In this document: positions 13,001 through 23,765 of the stretch, piece after piece | Layout of the letters: every line of letters begins with the position of its first letter | Position numbering within the stretch: position 1 is the stretch's first letter | DNA from: Mercenaria mercenaria | Taxonomy: Eukaryota; Mollusca; Bivalvia; Venerida; Veneridae | DNA length: 64,000 nt | Direction of reading: 5' to 3' | Assembly: GCF_021730395.1 (NCBI RefSeq) | Contig: NC_069370.1 | Coordinates: 66,853,501-66,917,500, forward strand | Translations under genes and position numbers: made by a program | The notes under the pieces: model-generated | Told to the model about the DNA's origin: nothing | Database searches by the model: none | Seen by the model: only the letters and a program-made list of their open reading frames with translations

Positions 13001-16000
13001 CAGTAGTTTTGCTTGCTAATGGAGTAAAATACAAATAAATGTTAGGTAAACCTCTCGCCATTCAGATCCTTAAAATAAATATATGGAAGATCATATTACC
13101 GTAAGTCGTGATCTGTCATTCTATTTCTGAAACGGAATAACATTCTTTTGATCATAAGCGACTGTTTAGTATTTGTAAGATAATTCTGTTTTAATATCAT
13201 AACGTCATGAATAAAATGATTTCATATTGACATTTTTATTTGCCCGAGGATGGTTGAATTGCCCTAATGCCCGAGGGTGAGGGTCGGCTCGATTACCAGA
13301 AGACAAATAATAGGAACAGAACAGGAATTAAGATATTTACTTCAATCGGAGCAATATGAAATCATTTGATAAAGGATAATTTTAAGCCAATTGTGTATAA
13401 CCTCCCTCAGTTTACCAAGTCAAAATGCTTGAATCCCGTCTTGGCTCTGTTTTCTCATACTGGCAGAGGTTGTTTTTCTCACATAGTTTGGTACTGGCTC
13501 AGTCTATTTCAAATAATGTAATATGCACAATTTCTGTAACATTGTATCCAGTATTGCATAGTTGAATACTAATATGCTTTATGAATCCGGAAAAAAAGTT
13601 ATTCAGCTGCGCAGTATGAAAGTAATATTTATGAAATACAAAGTAAACAGTGCCTGTCAATGTTAGGATGATGTTTGCCAAAACCGTACTTCAGATAATT
13701 TTGACATATTTGATAACTACAACAATAAGCCTATTTCAAGCCGAATATTGAACGAACCAAAATTAGATCAAATATAACCAACAGACAATTAGACAGAATA
13801 CGTTGAATTGGGAATATTATCAAACAGGCACCTATTTTTTTATGTCAGAACCTTACTTATCTTTGACATGCCTGTGATATCAAAGATACTGTTGCAACTA
13901 ATTTATTACCTACTGTGTAGAATAGTGATAAAGAAAGAAAATGACACAATGGTGAAAAAAATGGCTGTCAACTAGGAGTGTCCCTGGCGAGTTTATTCTT
14001 TAAGATATTACTAGTTTTATTTTATGATTTTACCTTTTGACGAAGTTTAGTTGGTTAAGTACATTCCATAGTGCATGTATTAGCTTAATTCACAGTAACG
14101 TATTTTACAATTCAAAATTGTCAATTTTAAGACTGCTTTTCTGTAGATAAAAACTTTAGTTTTTTAAGGTTGTTTGATATACTTCGTCCTTGTCTTTAAT
14201 AAGCTCATCTGACTCCTTGCATCGAGAAGAGAAAATCGGGCACAAATTTGTCACATATCAGGTTTATAATATAATTTGTTTATTATACGTTTCAGAAAGG
14301 TAATTTGCAAATATTGTTTGCGCACGAGTGAAAGCTAAAGTTCAAATACAGGTAGACTCTAAAATGTTCAATTATAGAAATACATTAAATAATAAAGTAA
14401 AGAAATTGATTTATATGTCCTTCAAATGACCGAAAATGACTTTAAAATGTGAAGTTATGATAGTTATGATAATATCAATAACAGAAGTTAAAGCTGTGAT
14501 CCGCAAAGAATGACAACTCTTGCCTTAGACCAGTACTTATAAAAAGAGATATATGATAGTTTACTTCCCTTCCAACAACACAATCGATGGTTAAAGACAC
14601 AATATCATACCTTTTTGCACAACAAAATATTTAGGATTTACTCATATGTATTTGATTTACCCTTTAAAACCTGCTTCATATGATTTTGTCAGCTTACTTT
14701 TGGTTAAAATGAAATACCTGTAAGTATTTTATAGTGCTGATAATACAGTTTGCATGTATCAAAATGTCACAATATAATTTGCAAATGTTGTTAGCGCATG
14801 AGTGAAAGCTAATTTTTAAAAGTTCAAATGCAGATACAAGTAATATCAAAATCCCTTAATGAATGACAGAATAATGGAACGGACACTAAATTGCGGACGG
14901 ACGGACGGAATGACAGAATGACGGAATGACGGACGGACGGAAAAGCGCATTCCTATAGTCCACGATACTGGTTTTCAACCAGTAGGGGACTAATAAATTA
15001 ATAATGCACTTTATTGAAACGTTTCTTCTAAGACATATTTTCGTTTTCAATCAAAGGTATCAGGTCATGGAAGTCTTCGTGCAGTTTTGATTAATACATA
15101 TTCAATGACAATCATAGTCAAGTGATAACATATACCAAACTGTACAATATAAGTATGCACTGTGCAGGTTCAGATACAATTTTGAAATGACAAACTGACG
15201 AAGATTCTGCTATTGAATAATTCGCAGGAAGATGGCTCCTATTAAAAACAACTATAATTCGTATTAAGATGCAATATGTAGAAGTAATAGAGAAATAAAA
15301 ACGCCCAAGCTTCCGGCCCAAAGAATGCCTACAAACATGGTTCGGGTTTTAATAATGCACAAGATGAAATTAATGCGCGAACGTTGATTGCTAAATTCTT
15401 TTTCTTTATATGTTGTATGAGGTGATCATGTTCGCTTAAAGTTCCATAATGCTTTGTTACAAAACAGGTAATGATGTTGTCTAAAAAGACAAGATGCATA
15501 ATTACATGGTTTAAAGTATCAATTCATATGTTGTGTCTGCTCACCAATACATTGACCAGTATTTTCGGCAAAAGTAGTCTCCCTTGAATATACACGGAAC
15601 GTGGACCCGATAACGTTTGTAAGCGAGTCAAAACCGTAAAGGGAGATAAAATTCAATGAATTAAAGTAAACGTTCAGACATTCTGAGGAAGCAAATTAAG
15701 GAAAACAGAGAGTAACAAGATATCAAAATATTCGATGACATAACACAAATATGACAACCACACTACAAACGAAAGCTTTCTTACCCTATACATTACAATA
15801 AAATTTGATATGAGACTCAAGCAATGTCATCCTTTTACATACGTTAGAAATAATAAATGTATTACTTTTCATGTTTTTGCTCCTGCCACACCGGCAGGCT
15901 TTCCCCACAGGAACAAGGTTGTTTTTGTTTTTACAAATTTCGATAATTATCATTGTGTTGCTTTATCACACTGCAACAAACGTGAGCAACTTTTGTCTTT

Positions 16001-17020
16001 ACCACATTGAAGTAAATTTATCTTATGATATATACTAAATTATAGTTGCACATAATATTCGTAGTATTTTCTACAACCCTTTATCTTGTGTTTTGTTTTC
16101 ATTTACATATCTTTCTTTTAAGATTATTACTGAACCTAAGTATGACATATACGGGAGAAGATAATTATTTATAAATAATGAAAATATAAAGTAAAATGTA
16201 ATATTAGTTTGTTTCCGCAAGTAAGGCAACTGTGATATATTTACATTACTGGTATTCATATCCTAATACTGTTGTTGTAAACTTGGAAAAATGTAAGTAT
16301 TTCTGTTAGCTTATTATAAAGGAATTTTTGCAACAAAATAGGAAAGTGTATCAGTGAACAAACTATCTAATGATAGAGATATAGTGTTCACATTCTAAAC
16401 TGGAATATTTGTAAATTTTTGATTTCTGTACTATGTACACATGTACACCTTCCTGCATCTTCATCTTTTCACCAGTCTCAGAATGTTTTACACTCGAGCA
16501 GCACCTTCACTTGTTTGCAAATCCTGTCCTTATTCATATTTAGACAGAATACAAATTCTTGTTAAGCCTTGATCCAATTGTATTGTGGAACACTTATTAT
16601 TTTCTTGCATGTTTAAACTGGGTGAATTTTGATAAAGTTGGACTACTCGTTGAGCAGTTATTTGTCCTTGATTTACCAATGTAATAATTGCCAAGGTATT
16701 TATTTGACTGCAATTTTTACAATACAAACGTATACCAAACTATTAGAATTCATATCTGTCGTTCTTGAACTCATAAGTAAGAGCAATTGTATTCAGAGGA
16801 GCAAATTTGACCACAATAACCCTCTTGTTTATAAATACTTACTACTTTCAACAAGCCACATCCGTTGTCTTTGTTCACAATTTGTTACTTCTACGAGGAG
16901 CTTGGCTCAATGCATATGAGCATTTGAAAATGTGTGCTTATTTTATCGCAGCGTCAGGGTCGCTATGAAAATATTTTACTCTGCTTTATTAGTAAAGAAC
17001 GTTCAAAATATGTCAAATGA
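10080..17020. other. gene-poor AT-rich stretch
   Basis: About 7 kb without a recognisable exon, RNA gene or intact mobile element. Open frames are short and lack domains. Notable bits are a T-run near 10,350, a pair of diverged 40-bp direct repeats at about 14,300 and 14,775 ('aatttgcaaatattgtttgc'-like followed by 'gagtgaaagctaa'), and the tetranucleotide tract at 14,894-14,940. Confidence 0.5.
14894..14940. repeat. GGAC/GGAATGAC microsatellite
   Basis: Tandem GGAC units interrupted by GGAATGAC variants. It is followed by 'ggttttcaaccagtagggga', which looks like the end of a dispersed repeat whose body I cannot delimit. Confidence 0.75.
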
Positions 17021-17023
17021 AAG

Positions 17024-17311
17024 TTTATTTGTTTGTTTGGGTTTTAACGCCGTTTTTCAACAGTATTTCAGTCATGTAACGGCGGGTAGTTAACCTAACC
17101 AATGTTCCTGGATTCTGTACCAGTAAAAACCTGTTCTCCGCAAGTGACTGCCAACTTCCCCACATGAATCAGAGGTGGAGGACTAATAATTTCAGACACA
17201 ATGTCGTTTATCAAATAGTCACGGAGAACATACGCCCCGCCCGAGGATCGAACTCGCGACCCCGCGATCCGTAGACCAACGCTCTTACCTACTGAGCTAA
17301 GCGGGCGGGCT
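17024..17311 (-). mobile_element. tRNA-derived SINE, family 1 (full-length copy)
   Basis: Best-preserved copy in the window, on the minus strand. The head 'gctcagtaggtaagagcg' (A box) and 'ggtcgcgagttcgatcc' (B box) match a type-1 tRNA promoter. The body is followed by the tail 'aacggcgttaaaacccaaac' and an A-rich end. A 77-codon open frame across it is an artefact of the repeat. Confidence 0.85.
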
Positions 17312-18240
17312 GACAAAGAAAGCATCAAAATATAACAGAAAACTAATTCTAAATTCTATATTTTGTCGTAAATAAAAACTGTCACAGATAGCAAGCACCG
17401 ATGAAGCAAATATCATGCCGGCTGAAAACACTGTACAAGGCGTCAGTATTACATCATTACCAAAATTGTGTTATAAATACGATTCTGTGGAACTGACATA
17501 AATATTATATATTTATCAACTTAAAGTAATCAAAAAACATAAAATGTATTCAATACCCATTACTGAAACCTTGATATTTGACTTGGAATCGATTTTACCG
17601 ACATTGTGTATCATGTGACATACGCATAGGCCTATAGAAACAACGGAGTTAAATAATTCTTTCATTGAATGACAAATTGACCAAATTGCAAAGTATGTTT
17701 AAACATCTTTGTGTTGATATCGTATAATTTACATGGCATCTGTGTTTCGATATTGCCTCTATGAGTAGAAACTGAACGACATGGTCAAATTAAATAACTG
17801 AAAACCGACTCGAAACCGTATAATGAAATGGTCTGTATGACAATAACAATTGAAATGGTATTTATGTCTTGACAACGTATACATATTCACCAATCTTCTG
17901 AGTTAACTTGAGACAATATCCTACAAATTTTGCACAATTTACTTTTATGGTTTAAATACATTTTCTTCTAAAATACTACGCGGCTACTCGATAAATTTGG
18001 AAATTTATGATTCCTTCTAACAATGTAGTAATGAATGAATAGAAAATTATAAGATAATCTTAAATTCTGATCATTGTATAATTTTTTCTTCTAACTTGCT
18101 TAAACAAACAGCATGGGTCACATTCTTTAAAGTTTAGAAAAGTCATGGCATATGTACTCTAACTACAATTATTCATGTTCGTTTAACATGGACAGTATTG
18201 AATGACATGGTATTAATTCCTTTTGAACAGAAAATAAGAT
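17312..18240. other. AT-rich spacer before the LINE
   Basis: No gene or repeat recognised. The 5' end of the LINE may extend into this stretch; I cannot place it because no second copy is available for comparison. Confidence 0.4.
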
Positions 18241-18431
18241 CGACAGTCCGCTGTCCTCAGAGTTCTTCATGGAGACCTTGCCTGATGGTTTTAGATCTGA
18301 AAGAAGTAATTAAGATAATTGATCTACAGGCTATAACTGATACATATCCGAATGATGATCATTAGGAGCTATGTGACAACACCGACGATGCAAAACAGTC
18401 AATTGAAGATATTCAAACAACTCTTTCAGGT

Positions 18432-18977
18432 ATGCAGTCATGTATACCAGCTAGTGATATTTCGCTGAATATAGTGATTCGAAATGTCAATGAAACTAGG
18501 TCAGAAAATGTGATGGAAGAAGTGAATAATATTTTATCTGATGGTATGAAGACGTCCGTGAAAGTAACCAAAGCAGAGAGGAAAGGCTCATCTGAAACAA
18601 ACAACGCAGGACCACGAGTAATAGTGGCATCCCTTGACAATCAAAATGACAAATCAACCGTTATGAAAAAGAAATTCCTTTTGAAAAACAATAAAAAGTA
18701 TGAAAAGGTCTATATTCATAACGATCAATCAAAGGAGGAGAGACTTCAGGCAAGTAACCTTAAGAAAGTCATTGACAGTGTTAAAAATGGCAATATTGAT
18801 GATCTTGAGCTACGTGGCTCAAGAGTTATGTTTAAGAAAAGCAATAATTCAGACTCTAGGAACAACAGGCAGGACGAGAGACGAAATTCAAGTCAACAAG
18901 AAAGGCGCAGTGACTCTCGTAATTATGGAGGCTACAGTAGTGGCCGTCCTAACAGAGGAATCAATCGTAGACGTTAG
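18432..18977 (+). CDS. LINE ORF1 protein (RRM-like, basic C-terminus)
   Basis: 181 codons from the ATG at 18,432. The frame is open upstream to 18,366 (ELCDNTDDAKQSIEDIQTTL...), so the start could be further 5' or the N-terminus may be degraded: an in-frame TAG sits at 18,363. The middle looks like an RNA-recognition fold as found in many LINE ORF1 proteins (NIVIRNVNETRSEN as strand 1, then RVIVASLDNQND, then KKYEKVYIHNDQSKEER). The last 40 residues are rich in R, N, S and G and end in RRR. The predicted role is RNA binding and chaperoning of the element's own transcript. It ends with TAG at 18,975-18,977, immediately followed in the same frame by the ORF2 endonuclease domain. Confidence 0.75.
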   Translation: MQSCIPASDISLNIVIRNVNETRSENVMEEVNNILSDGMKTSVKVTKAERKGSSETNNAGPRVIVASLDNQNDKSTVMKKKFLLKNNKKYEKVYIHNDQSKEERLQASNLKKVIDSVKNGNIDDLELRGSRVMFKKSNNSDSRNNRQDERRNSSQQERRSDSRNYGGYSSGRPNRGINRRR

Positions 18978-21900
18978 GTATTAACCTGCGGGTTTTGGAA
19001 TGTCAAAGGGTGGAACATTGACAATTTATCAGATAATAGTATTTTAAGGGAATCTTGTCTTAATTATTGTAAATGTGATATTGTTGGTGTTGCTGAAACA
19101 CATTTGAAAAATGGTGATGTTTTAGATATTAATGGTTTTACATGGATTGGTCATAATAGAAAACATTTGCATAAGAAATCAAAAAATGGCTCCGGTGGTG
19201 TGGGATTTCTTTTAAATGATTTTAACTATGATGTTTTAGATCAGACTTATGAAGGAATTTTATGGCTAAAACTTAGTAGCAAGTATGATTCAAATGTAAC
19301 AATTTGTGTATGTGTTTGTTACTTACCTCCTTATAACTCAACAAGACAGGTTGATGTACATGATTTTTATGATAATCTTATGTGTCAAATCCATATGTAT
19401 CAGTCAATTTCATCTTTATTGTATATTTGCGGTGATTTCAATAGTCATTGTTCAGATAATCTTGACTTTATTCCAGGTGTTGATAACATTCCTTATAGAG
19501 ATGTTATAGACTTCTCTCAAAACCTTTATGGTTCTTGTTTAACAGATTTTTTAATAGACACAAATTTATGCATTTTGAATGGTAGAAATACAATTAAAAA
19601 TGATTTTACTTTTATTGGTCCACAAGGAACATCTGTAGTAGATTTTTGTCTTGTTCCTTATGAACATTTGTGTAATTTTAATAAATTTGAAGTTATTAGA
19701 ACTACAGATTTAATGACAGATACAGGGTGTTTCTCAAAAGTAAATGCATTTACAGTTAAACCTGACCACTCATTTTTGAGGTGGATATTTTCCTTTGATG
19801 TTTGTTTTGATGTTAGTAATGAGGAATGTATAGATGAAAATATTATAAACACTAAATCGATATTTGATACAAGAAATCCTCCTGTAGATTTTTTAGCAGG
19901 ATATGATGTTGTAAGTGATTTAAATAGTGTCATAGATAATTTAGAAACAGCAGATATCAATCAGCAAGTACTTAATTCTCAATATGACCAACTTGTGGAA
20001 ATTGTCCACAATGAAATGTGTAATAAATTACAATGTAGAATTGTGAGATATACATCGTCAAAACATACTAACAAAAGGCACCGTAAAAATAAACCGTGGT
20101 GGACAAAAGAATTATCTGATTTGTGGACTGAAATGAGTAAAGCTGAAAAGGAATGGTTGAAATGTAAAACTAGTAATAAGAAAATATTTAAACAGGTCTA
20201 TATTGATAAAAGAAAATATTTTGATCGTTGTGTTCAGAAGGCCAAAAGAGAGCATATTAAAAAGGCTCAAAATGATATTGATAACCTGTTAGCTGTTAAA
20301 CCAAACGAATTTTGGAAACAAATTGGTAAGATAGGTATTGGTAATGAAAGAGTTAAAAATATCCCTTTTGAGACAGTTTTGTCTGACGGGTCAATTTGTA
20401 AAAATCCTAGGGTTGTGTTGGACAAATGGGCATCGGACTTTTCTGGCCTTCTGAATACAGACGATGGGAATAGTTGCTTTAATTTTGAAGTTGATACAAA
20501 CGGTAATGAAGCTGATGACTCTGGTGGTTTTAACCCGAATTCAGAAATATCGGTTGAAGAGACATTTAGAGCTATTTCTCAGGCAAAATCTGGTAAAGCT
20601 CCTGGTCATGATAATATACCAGTTGAGTTATTAAAAAATGATTCAGCTCTTTATACTCTTAATGCTGTTTTTAATCAGTGTCTTAATACAGGTATAGTGC
20701 CATCAGCATGGTACAAGGGTATAATTACACCTGTACCAAAGTCATCAACTTCAGACCCAAGGGACCCACTATCATACAGAGGCATAACTCTTGCACCTTC
20801 AATGTATAAAATTTATTGTAGGATTTTAAACGAAAGAATTACTAAATTCTGTGATCATGAAAATATCCTTCATGATGGGCAAAATGGTTTTGTTAAAAAT
20901 AGAAGTACGATAGATCATGTCCATACACTTACGAATATTGTAGAAACAAGGAAATTAAAGAAACAAAGTACGTATGCTGCCTTCATTGATTTCAAAAAGG
21001 CATATGATAATATCCCTCGGGCTAAATTATGGACAAAACTACAAGAAACTGGTCTAAATGGCAAAATTCTAAATTCTGTGGTTTCTTTGTATAAAGATGT
21101 TCAGTGCTGTATAAGGTTAAATGGCTTTGATTCTCCTTGGTTTGAAGTAAATTGTGGCTTGAAACAAGGCTGCCCGTTGTCGCCAATACTTTTCAACTTG
21201 TACATTAATGACTTGGTTACTGCTATTAAAGAAACAAATATTGGAATCACAATAGATGACGAGTTGATAAGTATCTTATTGTTTGCAGATGATGTTGTAA
21301 TTCTGGCTGAAACTCCAGAAGATTTACAAAAGCTACTAGATATTTTACATGTTTGGTGTATAAATAATAGTATGACTGTCAATTGTAACAAATCAAACAT
21401 AATTCATTTTAGAACACCTAGTTGCGAACAAACGAGTATTGTCTTTAAGTTGGGAGCATTTCCGCTACATATTGTACATAGTTACAGATACCTTGGTGTT
21501 TTACTAAACGAATTTCTAGATTATACAGAATTGGCAAAAAATGTAGCCATGTCAGCTGGTAGAGCACTTGGTCTTGTTATTTCAAAATGTAAAACATTTG
21601 GAGGTTTCAACTTTTCAACATTTTCAAAACTTTATGATACAATGGTTTTACCTGTTATATGTTATTCAGCTCCCATATGGGGCGATAAATCTTACTCGTG
21701 TATAAATTCTGTTCATAACAGAGCCATGAGATATTTTCTTGGAGTAGGGAAATACACACCAAATGCAGCTGTAATTGGGGACATGGGCTGGTAGCCAGTA
21801 TTTGTTAAACAATGGGGTGCAGTGGCAAGACAGTACTGTAGATTTTTGAAGATGCATGATTCAAGATTAAATAAAACAGTTTTTAACTGGGTAAAAGCAT

Positions 21901-22514
21901 CATCCAATATTAGATGTAAAAACAGTATTTTTCGCATCTGTCAAATGTTTAGTAATATTGGCATTGTTGGTACAGATAATATACATTTACAGCATTGTAC
22001 TAAGACTTTTGTGGACGGGTTAGAAAATAAGCTTTTAGAGATTGAAATTGATAAATGGAAACAATCAGTAACACGTGATGAGTCAGTAAGAGGAAAAGGT
22101 TGTAATCAATTAAGAACATACAAATGTATAAAAACTAATTTTGAAACTGAATTTTATGTTAAAGAGTCATTACCATTCGACTTCCGTAGTGCTATGGCAA
22201 AATTTAGATGTGGTGTAGCACCCATCAGAATAGAAACAGGGAGATATGAAAATGTAGACGTAAATGAACGAACTTGTTTCAATTGTTCAAATTGTATTGA
22301 AGATGAAAAACATGTTCTACTAAATTGTCCATTATATTCATCTGTAAGGGAGGAATTGTATACACATACCAGACGAAATTTGAATGGTTTTGATAATTTA
22401 TCTGACGAAGAGAAATTCTGTGTATTATTCACTGTCACAAATATAGTAAAGTATACAGCCAAAGCCTGTTTTAATATTTTAAAGCATAGGAAAATTTTAT
22501 TGTATAGTAAATAA
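18978..22514 (+). CDS. LINE ORF2: endonuclease-reverse transcriptase, one internal UAG
   Basis: Continues in the ORF1 frame directly after its UAG. Endonuclease motifs (EEP fold): CGFWNVKGW, then DIVGVAETHL, GGVGFLLND, YLPPYNS, ICGDFNSH, SVVDFCLVP and PDHSF. RT motifs: GFVKNRSTIDH, AAFIDFKKAYDNIPR, GLKQGCPLSPILFNLYINDL, LLFADDVVIL (FADD catalytic box, about residue 770) and YRYLGVLL. The C-terminal third has a zinc-knuckle-like cluster, CFNCSNCIEDEKHVLLNC. The first ATG in this frame is 19,104, after the first two endonuclease motifs, so AUG initiation there would remove catalytic residues. A TAG at 21,792-21,794 (GDMGW*PVFVKQW) splits the C-terminal region; the frame resumes at once and runs to TAA at 22,512. 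Total about 1,178 codons. Confidence 0.88.
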
Positions 22515-23500
22515 TGCTAATATTTTAACATTGTCACTTGTAGTTTAGGAAATTAGTATGAGGGAACATTAAACAAATCTACAAATATATATCAAATCTT
22601 ACTTGACACAACTTACATACTATAAAATGATTTATTAACAATACTTTTGGCATTTATTTTCTGTCTATGTATTAAGTAGTTTATAGCTCGGCCTGGTCGG
22701 CATACATGTCGGTGTCCTGATTTGGTTAAGTTTTTTTTTTTTTTTTTTTTACCTTAGCTTGTGGCCATTAATTGAAACTTCACTTATTTATTCAATGTGA
22801 TAAACTGACTTACATTGCACAGGTTCCATAACTTTGTTTTGCTTTTTGCAAAATTATCCCACTTTATCAACTTAATTTTTTTTTTTTTTTTTTTTTTGTG
22901 TTAAAGTTTTATAAGTAAGCTGATATCTGAGTAGGAATGGATTGAAACTTCACGCAGTTGTCCATGTCATGAGTTGATATGCATTGTGCAGGTTCCTTAA
23001 CCCTGTTATGGAATTTTACAGGTTATGCCCCTTTACTGACTTTAATTTTCATTCAGTTGACAAGGCTGTCGAATAGTTGAGCGTTGCTGTCCTCTGACAG
23101 CGCTTATTAACTTTATTTGGTCACATATAGATTCAAATTTCCATATAACATCTTAGACACAAAATTTCCCTACAGTAATTATCTGCACCTAGCCACAGAT
23201 AGATTCACAGTTTCCTCATGCTTCTTAATTTTATACTTGTTTAATTTTATGTAAGTAACCTTTTGAAGGTATTTCTGCATATAAAGATTTTAATAGTTTT
23301 TTGTTGATGACTTAGTCATCTTAATAGATATTAGGTTTTAGAATATGTAAATGTGTATAGATCACATTGTCTCTTATATTTCTGTATAGAAAGGCATACG
23401 TGTTTTTTTTTGAAAATATTGTAATATTATAATGTTTTACCATGCTATACGTATGAAGAGACGTAAATAAACTATTTGACTTGACTTGACTTGACTTTTG
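22515..23500 (+). other. LINE 3' UTR and (TTGAC)n tail
   Basis: Non-coding 3' region with T-runs near 22,730-22,750 and 22,877-22,897, related 'attgaaacttcac' phrases at about 22,769 and 22,942, and the terminal 'gaagagacgtaaataaa' followed by four TTGAC units. A 17-base exact match to that terminal phrase occurs at 27,739-27,755, which suggests a second, degraded 3' end there. Confidence 0.7.
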
Positions 23501-23765
23501 AGTAATTGACATAATTTTAACACAACGTACACGCGTGTGTATATGAGATTTGAACAGAGGTAGCAGGTCAGAACGGTAAATATATTGGCATAGCTAGAAA
23601 ACCAGTTTCTCAAGATTTGATACTTTTTATGTAGGTTCCAGCATAAACAGTTATAATGCTTATTCTATCAAATCATGAAATTTATACGTTTTGTCCTAAA
23701 GCAATCATTATCTGTGTTATATAATAATTTATATCACTGAATATAACAGTAAACGGAATATAACA

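Larger units (their letters stand above)
18240..23500 (+). mobile_element. non-LTR retrotransposon (LINE), nearly intact
   Basis: A 5.2-kb element with ORF1 (18,366/18,432-18,977), ORF2 (18,978-22,514), a roughly 950-bp 3' UTR with long T-runs, and a (TTGAC)4 tail at 23,476-23,495 directly after 'gaagagacgtaaataaa'. An apurinic-type endonuclease ahead of the RT, together with a short tandem-repeat tail instead of poly(A), points to the CR1/L2/I-like side of the LINE tree; I do not assign a clade. The coding frame is open from 18,366 to 22,514 apart from two UAG codons. The 5' border is uncertain and I found no clear target duplication. Confidence 0.9.

Noticed and set aside
18700-18984. 94-codon open frame overlapping LINE ORF1 and reaching past its stop, considered as a frameshift bridge to ORF2.
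   Set aside because: It ends before ORF2 motifs begin and its sequence looks like a shadow of ORF1; ORF1 and ORF2 already share one frame.
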